Below are positions 1-7,473 of a stretch of DNA of 20,872 bases, piece after piece. The first letter of the stretch is position 1. Every line of letters begins with the position of its first letter. The DNA comes from SIG440 sp045647905 (GTDB taxonomy: Bacteria > Bacillota > Clostridia > Monoglobales > Monoglobaceae). The notes under the pieces are model-generated. The model searched no databases and had not been told where the DNA came from. It worked only from the letters and a program-made list of their open reading frames with translations. The translations under genes and the position numbers were made by a program. The stretch lies in NCBI GenBank assembly GCA_045647905.1, contig JAZRMZ010000096.1:1-20872 (forward strand), written 5' to 3'.

Positions 1-265
1 TTTCCATTTTCATTGCTTCAAGAATCATCAGAACCTGACCCTTCTTCACAGCATCTCCTGCCTTTACGTTAACCGAAAGGATTGTTCCGGGCATGGGGCT
101 GTTCACTGATTCCCCTGCACCGGCAGCAGCCGCAGGAGCAGCAGCGGGTGCAGCAGCAGGAGCAGCGGGTGCAGCCTGCTTTGATGCATTCGCTTCAGCA
201 TCGCTCATAACTTCAATTTCAATTTCATATTCTGTTCCGTTAACATTAACTCTGTATTTTTTCAT
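1..265 (-). CDS. Biotin carrier subunit of a membrane decarboxylase (partial)
   Basis: This small biotinyl protein carries the carboxyl group in a biotin-dependent decarboxylase (glutaconyl-CoA, methylmalonyl-CoA or oxaloacetate type). The start is the ATG at 263-265 behind a GGAGG. The visible 88 codons hold a short N-terminal segment (KKYRVNVNGTEYEIEIE), an Ala/Pro-rich flexible linker at about residues 31-50, then a biotinyl-lipoyl domain entered through NSPMPGTILSVNV and ending in EAMKME, with the biotin-accepting lysine at residue 86. The 3' end lies outside the window; the family is usually about 120-135 residues. It follows an OadG-like gene by 59 bases in the same direction, which favours a sodium-pump decarboxylase gamma subunit over AccB. 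AccB-type carriers have a longer N-terminal part. Because the fatty-acid block lacks accB, a shared role with acetyl-CoA carboxylase cannot be excluded. That is inference. Confidence 0.88.
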   Translation of the reverse strand, partial: MKKYRVNVNGTEYEIEIEVMSDAEANASKQAAPAAPAAAPAAAPAAAAGAGESVNSPMPGTILSVNVKAGDAVKKGQVLMILEAMKME

Positions 266-324
266 TTCAAAACCTCCAAACTGATTTTGTAAACTTTTTG
301 TTGAGTGATCACAAATGAAAGCGG

Positions 325-600
325 TTAAACTTTCTTAAAGGATTTTACTCTGATGTTATTCACATCTGTGCCAAGCTCTTCTGCAATTACCGTGCAAACA
401 GCAGCGATAACTTCCTGCTTGTTATGTATGGGCTGTGCAGCTGCCGTATTTGCCCCGACAGGTGCTGCCGCAGGTGTTTTTACAGGGGTCTTTCCAAAAT
501 TTCTGAAAATCATTCCCATAACAGTGCAAAGAACAATGATACAAATCAGACCAACAAAAACCGTTCCCATACCCATAAGGCATACAAACAAATTCGACAT
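325..600 (-). CDS. OadG-like small membrane subunit of a sodium-pump decarboxylase
   Basis: This 91-residue protein has one hydrophobic segment at about residues 4-30 (starting MSNLFVCLMGMGTVFVGL), then a Pro/Ala-rich linker and a soluble tail ending in IRVKSFKKV. That layout is typical of OadG/MmdD delta or gamma subunits, which anchor and assemble biotin-dependent decarboxylases at the membrane. The ATG at 598-600 is chosen because GGGAGG lies 8 bases before it; an upstream in-frame ATG at 630 has no ribosome site. It is the first gene after a minus-strand promoter (646-674) and precedes the biotin carrier by 59 bases. The carboxyltransferase alpha subunit that often comes first is not upstream, where a divergent permease starts, so it must be downstream of the window or elsewhere. 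Family assignment rests on architecture and neighbour, since OadG sequences are poorly conserved. Confidence 0.8.
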   Translation of the reverse strand: MSNLFVCLMGMGTVFVGLICIIVLCTVMGMIFRNFGKTPVKTPAAAPVGANTAAAQPIHNKQEVIAAVCTVIAEELGTDVNNIRVKSFKKV

Positions 601-645
601 CACAGACGTCCTCCCTTCATTTGAATTCAAATTTTCTCCACTATA

Positions 646-674
646 ACTATAACACTAATCAAATAAAATTTCAA
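646..674 (-). promoter_or_regulatory. Promoter of the decarboxylase operon
   Basis: On the minus strand, TTGAAA (669-674) and TATAGT (646-651) are separated by exactly 17 bases. This predicts a transcript starting near 639, about 40 bases before the OadG-like start codon. A second TATAGT-like hexamer follows at 640-645. Confidence 0.65.
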
Positions 675-732
675 GTATTATCCCAAAAGTTTTGTCAAAA
701 TTTTAACATTTGTTTAACTTTTCGGAAACCTC

Positions 733-761
733 TTGCCATAAAACTGTTTTTCTTATATAAT
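733..761 (+). promoter_or_regulatory. Promoter of the AI-2E permease - ybaK operon
   Basis: TTGCCA (733-738), a 17-base spacer and a perfect TATAAT (756-761) lie 31 bases before the start codon at 793, with AAGGAGA at 777-783 as the ribosome site. It is divergent from the decarboxylase promoter. Confidence 0.8.
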
Positions 762-792
762 ATACCCATATCTTTCAAGGAGATGTTTTTTT

Positions 793-1980
793 ATGAACCC
801 TTTGCTCAAAAACAAAAAAAGTCTGACCATATGGATTGTTTCACTTGTGACAGTTTGCACCCTGATTTTTCTTGGAATACAAAACATCCACATTGTGGCA
901 GGCACTCTGATGTGGCTTTTGCATCTTATTTCACCGTTAATCACGGGAATTATAATTGCCGTGATATTGAACGTCCCCATGCGTTTTATTGAATCACATT
1001 TGTGGCAAAAAACAAAAAAAGCATGGCCGGGCAAGCTCCGCAGACCCATTGCTTTTGTTCTTTCACTTATTCTTATTGCGGGTATTGTTCTTGGAATTAT
1101 ATGGTTGGTTATTCCCGAACTCATCAAAGCATTTGGCATTGCCGCACAGGGAATTGCAAGCTTTGTCAAACGCATAACCTCCATGAGCACCGACGAAATC
1201 TCAAATCTGCCCCTGGGAAACTTTCTGCTGGGCTTTGACTGGGAAAATATATACTCAAACATACAAACGTGGCTGAGAAATCAAAGCGGAAACATTGTGA
1301 GCACCGCATTCGGAACACTCACAACCGTAATCGGCGGAGTTTTCAGCATTGTTGTTGCTTTTGTTTTTGCAATATACATCATATTCAGCAAAGAAAAGCT
1401 CAAAGGTCAGCTCCGCCGTCTTCTTTGCGCATGGCTTCCCGACAGAATCAGCAAATGGCTGATTCATGCCGCTTCGGTAACAAGCACCAGTTTTCGGAAC
1501 TTCATTGCAGGGCAATCCATTGAGGCAATCATTCTTGGCGGATTATGCACCCTTGGAATGTTTATTCTCCAAATCCCCTATGCACCAATGGTTGGAGCCT
1601 TGGTCGGAGTAACAGCGTTGATTCCCGTGGCAGGTGCATTTATCGGCGCAGGTGTGGGCGCATTCATAATCCTCACCGCCGCACCCATAAAAGCAATTGT
1701 ATTTCTGATTTTTATTCTGATTCTGCAACAACTGGAAGAAAATCTGATTTATCCAAAGGTAATCGGAAGCAAGCTGAACCTGTCGCCAATCTGGATTCTT
1801 GCGGCAATAACCGTGGGCGGAGGCATTGCAGGAGCACTTGGAATGCTTGTGAGCGTTCCCACAACGGCAACAGCTTACACCTTGTTGAAAGAAGCAACCG
1901 AAGAACGTGAAAAAAAGCGACTTGTACCTGTGAAAAAACACGAAAAAACAACAACCGAAAAGGCGGATAAAAATGGCTAA
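793..1980 (+). CDS. AI-2E family transporter (PerM/YdiK-like permease)
   Basis: This 395-residue polytopic membrane protein has two hydrophobic segments near the N terminus (about residues 12-65), another pair around 85-115, a soluble segment with amphipathic helices (about 120-165), then further hydrophobic segments to about residue 360. A charged lysine-rich tail follows (KKRLVPVKKHEKTTTEKADK). The stretch LEENLIYPKVIGSKLNLSPIWILAAITVGG is the characteristic C-terminal signature of this family. Members export small molecules or, in some bacteria, act as ion antiporters; the substrate here cannot be told. The ATG at 793 has AAGGAGA 9 bases before it. The 3' end overlaps ybaK by 8 bases, so the two are translated from one message. 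The family is secure, the substrate unknown. Confidence 0.9.
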   Translation: MNPLLKNKKSLTIWIVSLVTVCTLIFLGIQNIHIVAGTLMWLLHLISPLITGIIIAVILNVPMRFIESHLWQKTKKAWPGKLRRPIAFVLSLILIAGIVLGIIWLVIPELIKAFGIAAQGIASFVKRITSMSTDEISNLPLGNFLLGFDWENIYSNIQTWLRNQSGNIVSTAFGTLTTVIGGVFSIVVAFVFAIYIIFSKEKLKGQLRRLLCAWLPDRISKWLIHAASVTSTSFRNFIAGQSIEAIILGGLCTLGMFILQIPYAPMVGALVGVTALIPVAGAFIGAGVGAFIILTAAPIKAIVFLIFILILQQLEENLIYPKVIGSKLNLSPIWILAAITVGGGIAGALGMLVSVPTTATAYTLLKEATEEREKKRLVPVKKHEKTTTEKADKNG

Positions 1981-2455
1981 GGAAAAACATATAAAAACAA
2001 ACGCAGTCCGCATTGCCGAAACTGCAAAAATAGATTTTGAAGCAATAAACTATGAAAGTGACGGGTTTATGGAAGGCACGGCAATTGCCGACAAGTTGGG
2101 GCAACCTTACGCACAAACCTTCAAAACCCTTGTAACCAAAGGCAAGCCGGGACAATTCTTTGTTTTTGTTGTCCCTGTTTCTGATGAGCTTGACCTGAAA
2201 AAAGCGGCAAAAGCTGTGGGCGAAAAATCCGTTGAAATGCTCCCCGTGAAGGAGCTGCTTGCCACAACCGGCTATGTTCGTGGCGGATGCAGTCCAATCG
2301 GAATGAAAAAAGCCTTCCCCACGGTTATTCACAAAAGTGCCGCCGATTTTGAAAGGATTATGTTCAGCGGCGGCAGACTTGGAACACAACTGAAAATGAA
2401 CCCCAATGACCTTGCAAAGCTGACAAAGGGAAAGTTTGAAGACATTACAAAATGA
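1973..2455 (+). CDS. ybaK: Cys-tRNA(Pro)/Cys-tRNA(Cys) deacylase YbaK
   Basis: This 160-residue single-domain protein of the YbaK/ProX editing family hydrolyses Cys-tRNA(Pro) formed when prolyl-tRNA synthetase mischarges cysteine. Visible family features are the KTLVTKG segment after the first helices and the diagnostic GYVRGGCSPIGMKK stretch around residues 98-111 that lines the active site. Length matches the family (about 155-165). The ATG overlaps the end of the permease gene by 8 bases, implying translational coupling. It ends only 8 bases from the converging pyridoxal-kinase-like gene, with no clear terminator between them. Cytoplasmic. Confidence 0.93.
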   Translation: MAKEKHIKTNAVRIAETAKIDFEAINYESDGFMEGTAIADKLGQPYAQTFKTLVTKGKPGQFFVFVVPVSDELDLKKAAKAVGEKSVEMLPVKELLATTGYVRGGCSPIGMKKAFPTVIHKSAADFERIMFSGGRLGTQLKMNPNDLAKLTKGKFEDITK

Positions 2456-2463
2456 TAAATTGC

Positions 2464-3333
2464 TCACAGCCGCTCGGCAAAAAACTTTGAAATCACAGGC
2501 TCAAAAACCGCTCCGTGCTGAATGGGAATATCCCTGTACTTCACGGTTTCGGCAATGGCTGCCTTTATGAAATCCACAGCAAGCTCCGATGCCTGAACCA
2601 TTGACTTTCCCCGAAGCAAAGCTCCTGTGAGAACCGCCGCAAATATATCCCCCGTCCCGTGAAAGGGTCGGTCAACGTAACCGCAGTCAAGAAAAGCGGT
2701 TTTCCCTGCATCTTTATCAAGAACCCCCACGCACATTTTGCTTTCACCGCACATAACGGAAGTTATGGCGATTTTTTTTGGTCCCAGCTCCGAAAGTTCA
2801 AGCATCATATCCTTGATTTCCTTTTCAGAAAGAGGATGGTCGGGGTATTTTTTGTCAAGAAGCAAGCACGCCTCGGTGAGGTTGGGCGTAATCACATCTG
2901 CAAGCCCCACAAACTTTTTCATTGAACAAAGCAGGTCGTTCATTCTGTCATAATACACCGTTTCCGCATCCGAAAGCACGTTATCACCCAGAACAGGGTC
3001 AATAACCGTCAAAAAATCGGGGTTTTTTTCAGCTTTTATAAATTCACTCAGAATTTCAATCTGACGTGAACTGCCCATATATCCGGTACAAATTCCGTTG
3101 AATTTTATTCCCAAATCCAGCCAGTGTTCAAGGATTTTGGGCATTTCTTCGGTGAGGTCACAAAATGTATAGTCCCGGAAATGATATGTATGTGTCGAAA
3201 GAACCGCCGTGGGCAACGGGCATACCTCTGTTCCCATTGCGGAAAGGATTGAAATGGATTCGGTCAGCGACACACGGCAAAAGCCCGAAAGGTCGTTGAC
3301 GGTTATAACTCTTGGAATGTAATTTGGTATCAT
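2464..3333 (-). CDS. Pyridoxal/pyridoxamine kinase (PdxY/PdxK-like, ribokinase fold)
   Basis: A 289-residue PfkB/ribokinase-superfamily kinase, likely phosphorylating pyridoxal or pyridoxamine to the 5'-phosphate in B6 salvage. Supporting motifs are TGYMGSSRQI at about 83-92 (substrate-side loop of pyridoxal kinases), DPVLGD at 112-117, TPNLTEA at 149-155, and the C-terminal FHGTGDIFAA anion hole with catalytic Asp229. The ATG at 3331-3333 has GAGGGAG 5 bases upstream; a TTG at 3351 would overlap the previous stop and lacks a ribosome site. It lies 14 bases after the pseudouridine synthase gene and is probably co-transcribed with it. A hydroxymethylpyrimidine kinase role is possible within this superfamily but fits the GYMGS motif less well. 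Confidence 0.87.
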   Translation of the reverse strand: MIPNYIPRVITVNDLSGFCRVSLTESISILSAMGTEVCPLPTAVLSTHTYHFRDYTFCDLTEEMPKILEHWLDLGIKFNGICTGYMGSSRQIEILSEFIKAEKNPDFLTVIDPVLGDNVLSDAETVYYDRMNDLLCSMKKFVGLADVITPNLTEACLLLDKKYPDHPLSEKEIKDMMLELSELGPKKIAITSVMCGESKMCVGVLDKDAGKTAFLDCGYVDRPFHGTGDIFAAVLTGALLRGKSMVQASELAVDFIKAAIAETVKYRDIPIQHGAVFEPVISKFFAERL

Positions 3334-3347
3334 TTTTTCTCCCTCTT

Positions 3348-4073
3348 TCAATCTTTTAAAACATCGTCAGGCACAAGAAGCGCCATTTCTTCGTCTGTAA
3401 TTTCACGTATTTCTCCCAATTCAAGGCTCTCGTCCAGCGTGAGTCCGTTCATCTTTGTTCTTTTCAGATACAGAACCTTGTTGTCAACAGCTTCAAACAT
3501 TCTCTTAACCTGATGAAATTTGCCCTCATGTATTACAATTTCAGCAAAATACGGCTCGGCATCCGAAAGACTTTTCAGCTCCGCAGGAAGTGTTTTGTAG
3601 CCATCGTCAAGAACAACCCCTTCTCTGAACACATCTATATCAGCCACGCCTACCGCCTTTTCAATCTGTGCAACATAGGTTTTTGGAATATGTTTTTTTG
3701 GCGACAGCAACCTGTGCGCCAAATCCCCGTCGTTGGTCAGAAGCAGAAAGCCCTCCGTGTCAATGTCAAGCCGCCCCACAGGAAACGGCTCAAAATGCCT
3801 ATATTCATCAGGCACAAGCTCCATAACCGTTGGAGTTCTGCCGTCACGTGTTGCAGAAAGATAGCCCTGAGGCTTGTTGAGCATCAGATAAACAAATTCA
3901 CGGTATTTGATTTCCTGACCGTAAGCCGTCACCGTATCCGTATTGGGGTCAAGATGTATATCCGCCTTGGTCGCCGTTTTTCCGTTAACCGACACCGCAC
4001 CCGATTTAACCATCTTTTTCACTTCGCTTCTGCTGCCCACGCCGCAGGCAGTAAGAAATTTATCAAGTCTCAT
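3348..4073 (-). CDS. rsuA: 16S rRNA pseudouridine synthase, RsuA/RluB family
   Basis: This 241-residue protein isomerises a uridine in ribosomal RNA, most likely position 516 of 16S rRNA. An S4 RNA-binding domain covers about residues 1-60 (MRLDKFLTACGVGSRSEVKK). The catalytic domain follows, with GRLDIDTEGFLLLTNDG and catalytic Asp103, which matches the family GRLDxxTxG motif. The KPQGYLSA and GKFHQVKRM segments are also typical. Length agrees with RsuA (about 230-240) rather than the longer RluB. The ATG at 4073 follows AAGGAGAC by 5 bases. It is the first gene of a two-gene unit with the pyridoxal-kinase-like gene and is divergent from the DUF4830-like gene, 76 bases away. Choice between RsuA and a close paralogue is not certain. 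Confidence 0.9.
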   Translation of the reverse strand: MRLDKFLTACGVGSRSEVKKMVKSGAVSVNGKTATKADIHLDPNTDTVTAYGQEIKYREFVYLMLNKPQGYLSATRDGRTPTVMELVPDEYRHFEPFPVGRLDIDTEGFLLLTNDGDLAHRLLSPKKHIPKTYVAQIEKAVGVADIDVFREGVVLDDGYKTLPAELKSLSDAEPYFAEIVIHEGKFHQVKRMFEAVDNKVLYLKRTKMNGLTLDESLELGEIREITDEEMALLVPDDVLKD

Positions 4074-4149
4074 ATATAGTCTCCTTTGTTCTTAAAGGGA
4101 TTTGTTTTGCATATATTAAAGAAAAGAACCGCACAGGGAGGCAAAAACA

Positions 4150-4596
4150 GTGAGAGTTGCACCTTTCATAAACCGAAACAAATACCTTTTTGCCGTAATC
4201 GCCGTTTCCGCCGTGATTATGCTGATTATATTCGGGCTTTTCCGCATAGACAACTCAACCAATCTGATGATAGTCGAATACCTGAACAGCCTTGGCTGGC
4301 AGGTCGAGGAAAACCCCACCGAAATTTCACACCTGACAATCCCCACCGATTTTGATGCCGTCTATCAGACCTACAACACAATGCAAAAGGCGTCAGGCTT
4401 CAACCTTGAAGACTTCAAGGGCAAATCAGTTACACGTTATTCATATCGTGTGCTGAACCACCAAAGCTCTGCATCAACAGAAGTTGCAGCAAACATTTTT
4501 GTTTACGGCAGCACCATAATCGCCGGTGACATATGCTCTGTTGAGGACGATGGCTTTATGCATTCTGTTTCAGACACATCATATATAAACCCATAA
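4150..4596 (+). CDS. DUF4830-like single-pass membrane protein
   Basis: This 148-residue protein starts at a GTG with GGGAGG 8 bases upstream. A single hydrophobic segment at about residues 13-31 (LFAVIAVSAVIMLIIFGLF) anchors an extracytoplasmic domain. The remainder resembles DUF4830 proteins of Clostridia: SLGWQVEENPTEISHLTIP, then FDAVYQTYNTMQKASGFNL, KGKSVTRYSYRVLNH, and a C-terminal GSTIIAGDICSVEDDGFMH. The function of that family is unknown. It sits between the divergent rsuA unit and metY, which has its own promoter 43 bases downstream of this gene's stop. Recognition is from remembered family features, not a search. Confidence 0.78.
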   Translation: MRVAPFINRNKYLFAVIAVSAVIMLIIFGLFRIDNSTNLMIVEYLNSLGWQVEENPTEISHLTIPTDFDAVYQTYNTMQKASGFNLEDFKGKSVTRYSYRVLNHQSSASTEVAANIFVYGSTIIAGDICSVEDDGFMHSVSDTSYINP

Positions 4597-4639
4597 ACTG
4601 TATTATACCACATTTTTTTTGGTTTGACTATACTTTTGC

Positions 4640-4668
4640 TTGACTTTTTTATTCTCAGAGAGTAAAAT
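4640..4668 (+). promoter_or_regulatory. Promoter of metY
   Basis: TTGACT (4640-4645), a 17-base spacer and TAAAAT (4663-4668). The predicted leader is only about 30 bases, then AAGGAGGA (4692-4699) and the ATG at 4707. There is no room for a SAM riboswitch or T-box. Confidence 0.75.
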
Positions 4669-4706
4669 ATACCTATGATTATGTATCACACAAGGAGGAA
4701 TTACCA

Positions 4707-5981
4707 ATGAGAATAGAAACAAAATGTATTCAGTCGGGCTACACTCCCGAAAATGGCGAACCCCGTGTTCTCCCCATATATCAGAGCACCACATGGAAAT
4801 ACGGTTCAACAGAACAAATGGGCAAGCTCTTTGACCTTGAAGAAAGCGGATATTTTTACACACGTCTTGCAAACCCCACAAACGATGCAGTTGCGGCAAA
4901 AATCGCAGACCTTGAAGGCGGCGTTGCAGGAATGCTCACATCTTCAGGACAGGCTGCCTGCTTTTATGCAATTTTCAATATCTGCAACGCAGGTGACCAC
5001 TTCATTTGTTCATCATCGGTTTACGGCGGAACATTTAACCTCTTTGGCGTTACAATGAAAAAACTGGGAATTGACGTTACCTTTGTTGACCCCGATGCCG
5101 ATGAGGAAACTCTCAACGCCGCATTCCGTGAAAACACAAAGGCTGTCTTCGGCGAAACAATCGCAAACCCCGCTCTTGTTGTTCTTGACATTGAAAAATG
5201 GGCAAAGATTGCACACGCACATCAGGTTCCCCTGATTATCGACAACACCTTTGCAACTCCCATAAACTGTCGTCCCTTTGAATGGGGTGCCGACATTGTT
5301 GTTCATTCAACAACAAAATATATGGACGGTCACGCAACCCAGGTTGGCGGTGCTGTTGTTGACAGCGGAAACTTTGACTGGATTGCAAGCGGAAAGTTCC
5401 CCGGTCTCACAACCCCCGATGAATCATATCACGGAATCACATACACCGAGAAATTCGGCAAAGCGGCATACATCACCAAGCTCACAGCACAGGTTATGCG
5501 TGACCTCGGCTCAATTCCTTCGCCTCACAACGCTTTTCTTCTGAATCTGGGTCTTGAAACCCTCCCCCTCAGAATGGAACGTCATTGCAGCAACGCACAG
5601 GCGGTTGCCGAATACCTCAGCAAAAACGACAAAATTTCATGGGTTAAATACTGCGGTCTTGAAGGCGACAAGTACCACGAGCTTGCAAAGAAGTATCTCC
5701 CCAATGGCTCATGCGGCGTTATCTCCTTTGGAGTTAAGGGCGGCAGAGAAGCGGCAGTTAAGTTTATGGACAGTCTGAAGCTTGCGGCAATTGTGACACA
5801 CGTTGCCGACGCAAGGACATCGGTTCTTCACCCTGCAAGTCATACCCACAGACAGCTGAACGACGCAGAGCTTGAAGCGGCAGGGGTAACACCCGACCTC
5901 ATCAGATTCTCTGTTGGTATCGAAAATATTGACGACATCATCGAAGACATCCAGCAGGCACTTGATGCAGTTAATGCGTAA
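4707..5981 (+). CDS. metY: O-acetylhomoserine sulfhydrylase, PLP-dependent
   Basis: This 424-residue cytoplasmic enzyme of the Cys/Met metabolism PLP family makes homocysteine (or methionine) from O-acetylhomoserine and sulfide (or methanethiol). Family features in order are PIYQSTTWKYGS at 23-34, YTRLANPTND at 51-60, the cofactor-stacking region LTSSGQAACF at 77-86, IIDNTFATP at 177-185, the PLP-binding Lys204 in VVHSTTKYMDGHATQVGG, and a C-terminal RTSVLHPASHTHRQL segment followed by RFSVGIENIDDI. The length of about 425 and the insertion around 224-250 (DWIASGKFPGLTTPDESYHG) fit MetY rather than the roughly 380-400-residue cystathionine lyases. AAGGAGGA lies 7 bases before the ATG. It is a single gene with its own promoter; methionine gamma-lyase activity is the main alternative. 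Confidence 0.9.
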   Translation: MRIETKCIQSGYTPENGEPRVLPIYQSTTWKYGSTEQMGKLFDLEESGYFYTRLANPTNDAVAAKIADLEGGVAGMLTSSGQAACFYAIFNICNAGDHFICSSSVYGGTFNLFGVTMKKLGIDVTFVDPDADEETLNAAFRENTKAVFGETIANPALVVLDIEKWAKIAHAHQVPLIIDNTFATPINCRPFEWGADIVVHSTTKYMDGHATQVGGAVVDSGNFDWIASGKFPGLTTPDESYHGITYTEKFGKAAYITKLTAQVMRDLGSIPSPHNAFLLNLGLETLPLRMERHCSNAQAVAEYLSKNDKISWVKYCGLEGDKYHELAKKYLPNGSCGVISFGVKGGREAAVKFMDSLKLAAIVTHVADARTSVLHPASHTHRQLNDAELEAAGVTPDLIRFSVGIENIDDIIEDIQQALDAVNA

Positions 5982-6017
5982 ATTATAAAAACTGTTGGAG
6001 CTTTAACAATAATACCG

Positions 6018-6289
6018 GGGGCTGCAGCAAAATGATTTTTTCGGGACGTCCTAAAGGTCCAATGCCATTAAGTTAGGCGGTTTGTCATTCTGAACGCAGT
6101 GAAGAATCTTTGTTTTTGGACAGATTCTTCGACTTCGCCTTTGGGTTCGCTCAGAATGACATTCTATTCTCTTCCTTAACTTAATGATATTGCCTAAAGG
6201 TCGTCCCCTACATATATTGTATACGTGATACAATTTGTAGGGGACGGCGGTTTCCGCCGAACCGTTCTTTATCATTTTGCTGCAGCCCC
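6018..6289. mobile_element. Palindromic element with 19-bp terminal inverted repeats, carrying an internal insertion
   Basis: Perfect terminal inverted repeats GGGGCTGCAGCAAAATGAT (6018-6036) and its complement (6271-6289) bound a 272-bp non-coding element in the metY-aroG gap. Inside are an 11-bp stem CGTCCCCTACA (6202-6212) with TGTAGGGGACG (6236-6246), an inner TTGTAT/ATACAA stem, and GGCGG/CCGCC (6246-6258). A second repeat (6060-6192) sits inside, flanked by 10-bp direct repeats. Removing that insertion and one direct repeat gives a 129-bp hairpin-rich parent. No transposase is present, so it would be a non-autonomous MITE-like element. Direct repeats outside the outer ends were not seen. 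Confidence 0.65.
6060..6192. mobile_element. Inner inverted-repeat element nested in the 6018-6289 element
   Basis: A 133-bp segment with imperfect 16-bp terminal inverted repeats (CAATGCCATTAAGTTA against CAATATCATTAAGTTA, 14 of 16 matching) lies between direct repeats CCTAAAGGTC at 6050-6059 and 6193-6202, which look like a 10-bp target duplication. Its centre is a long hairpin whose arms begin GTCATTCTGAAC (6084-6095) and end GCTCAGAATGAC (6149-6160), with GAAGAATCT / AGATTCTTC inside. Related arms recur at 16057-16177 and 17589-17690. Confidence 0.62.
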
Positions 6290-6299
6290 TTCGTTATAC

Positions 6300-6330
6300 A
6301 AAAAGAAACCCGCCAAACCCGACGGATTTC
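6300..6330 (-). terminator. Intrinsic terminator of the DAHP synthase gene
   Basis: On the minus strand GAAATCCGTC pairs with GGCGGGTTTC over 10 bp, including two G-U pairs, across a 6-base loop. Five T residues follow (6300-6304). It begins 20 bases after the stop codon. Confidence 0.75.
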
Positions 6331-6349
6331 CCCATTACTGTGTTTAATT

Positions 6350-7378
6350 CTAAAGCAAATCAGCCATATCAAGAATGAGTCTTTCGGTCTTTTCCCAGCC
6401 AAGACAAGGGTCTGTAATGGACTTCCCGTAAACACATTCACCGACTTTCTGCGCACCGTCTTCAATATAGCTTTCAATCATAAAGCCCTTAACAAGCTTT
6501 TTAATGTCTCCGTTATGACGGCAACTGTGAAGAACTTCCTTTGCAATTCTCACCTGTTCAAGATATTTCTTGCCCGAATTTGCATGGTTTGTATCAACAA
6601 TAACTGCAGGATTGGCAAGGTCTGTTTTTGCATATTCCTCACACAGATGAAGCAAATCCTCATAATGATAGTTTGGAAGAGACTGACCGTGCTTGTTTAC
6701 ATATCCTCTGAGAATTGCATGGGCACAGGGATTACCCTCAGAATGAACCTCCCAGCCACGATAAATAAAGGTGTGCTTGTGCTGTGCCGCCGTGATTGAA
6801 TTCATCATAACCGAAATATCACCACTTGTGGGATTCTTCATTCCAACAGGAATGTCAAGACCGCTTGCAGTCAGTCTATGCTGCTGATTTTCAACCGACC
6901 GTGCGCCGATTGCAACATAAGCAAGAATATCATTGAGGTATCTGTAATTTTCGGGATACAGCATCTCATCAGCACAAGAAAAACCTGTTTCCTGCAATGC
7001 GCGGATATGAAGCTGACGAATTGCAACAATACCCTTATACATATCGGGCTTTTCGTTGGGGTCAGGCTGATGAAGCATCCCCTTGTAGCCATCGCCTGTT
7101 GTTCTGGGCTTATTGGTATAAATTCTTGGAATAATCAGAATTTTGTCTTCAACCTTTTCCTGAATGGTACGCAATCTTGATATATAATCAATAACGCTAT
7201 CCTCATTATCGGCAGAGCAAGGGCCAATCACCAGAACAATCTTGTCTGACCGCCCCATAAAGACATCCTTTATCTCAACGGCACGTTTTTCAACAAGTGC
7301 CTGAATGTCAGCGGTAACCGGATAATGCTCCTTAACCTCCATTGGAATTGGAAGCTTTCTTTCAAAATTCATATTCAT
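6350..7378 (-). CDS. aroG: 3-deoxy-7-phosphoheptulonate synthase (DAHP synthase, class I)
   Basis: This 342-residue enzyme condenses phosphoenolpyruvate with erythrose 4-phosphate, the first step of the shikimate pathway. Class I (AroG/AroF/AroH) signatures are visible: VLVIGPCSADN at about 49-59, IPRIYTNKPRTTGDGYKGMLHQPD at about 82-105, GARSVENQQHR at about 158-168, PVGMKNPTSGD at about 176-186, and VDTNHANSGK at about 262-271 supplying metal and substrate ligands. Length matches the family (about 345-350). The ATG at 7378 follows GAAGG; the alternative Met3 is less well placed. It has its own promoter (7427-7455) and terminator, so it is probably independent of accA, 95 bases upstream. The type of aromatic amino acid feedback cannot be read from the sequence. 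Confidence 0.93.
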   Translation of the reverse strand: MNMNFERKLPIPMEVKEHYPVTADIQALVEKRAVEIKDVFMGRSDKIVLVIGPCSADNEDSVIDYISRLRTIQEKVEDKILIIPRIYTNKPRTTGDGYKGMLHQPDPNEKPDMYKGIVAIRQLHIRALQETGFSCADEMLYPENYRYLNDILAYVAIGARSVENQQHRLTASGLDIPVGMKNPTSGDISVMMNSITAAQHKHTFIYRGWEVHSEGNPCAHAILRGYVNKHGQSLPNYHYEDLLHLCEEYAKTDLANPAVIVDTNHANSGKKYLEQVRIAKEVLHSCRHNGDIKKLVKGFMIESYIEDGAQKVGECVYGKSITDPCLGWEKTERLILDMADLL

Positions 7379-7426
7379 TTTTATTGCCTTCTTTCAAAAA
7401 TATATCTGTCAAATTCCAACAAATCT

Positions 7427-7455
7427 ATTCTATCACTTTAAAGCAATAAAGTCAA
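7427..7455 (-). promoter_or_regulatory. Promoter of the DAHP synthase gene
   Basis: On the minus strand TTGACT (7450-7455) and TAGAAT (7427-7432) are 17 bases apart in the accA-aroG gap. No strong terminator follows accA, so some read-through is possible. Confidence 0.75.
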
Positions 7456-7473
7456 TAGTTTTTTGAAAAAATT

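Noticed and set aside
93..284. Plus-strand alanine-rich reading frame
   Set aside because: It is the antisense of the Ala/Pro linker of the biotin carrier gene and has no ribosome site.
753..1262. Minus-strand 169-codon frame across the permease start
   Set aside because: Antisense shadow of the AI-2E permease, which has promoter, ribosome site and family motifs on the plus strand.
1712..2467. Minus-strand 251-codon frame over ybaK and the permease end
   Set aside because: Long only because the real plus-strand genes have few TTA/CTA codons opposite stops; no ribosome site or family features.
4669..4706. SAM riboswitch or T-box before metY
   Set aside because: The leader between promoter and start codon is only about 30 bases, too short for either.
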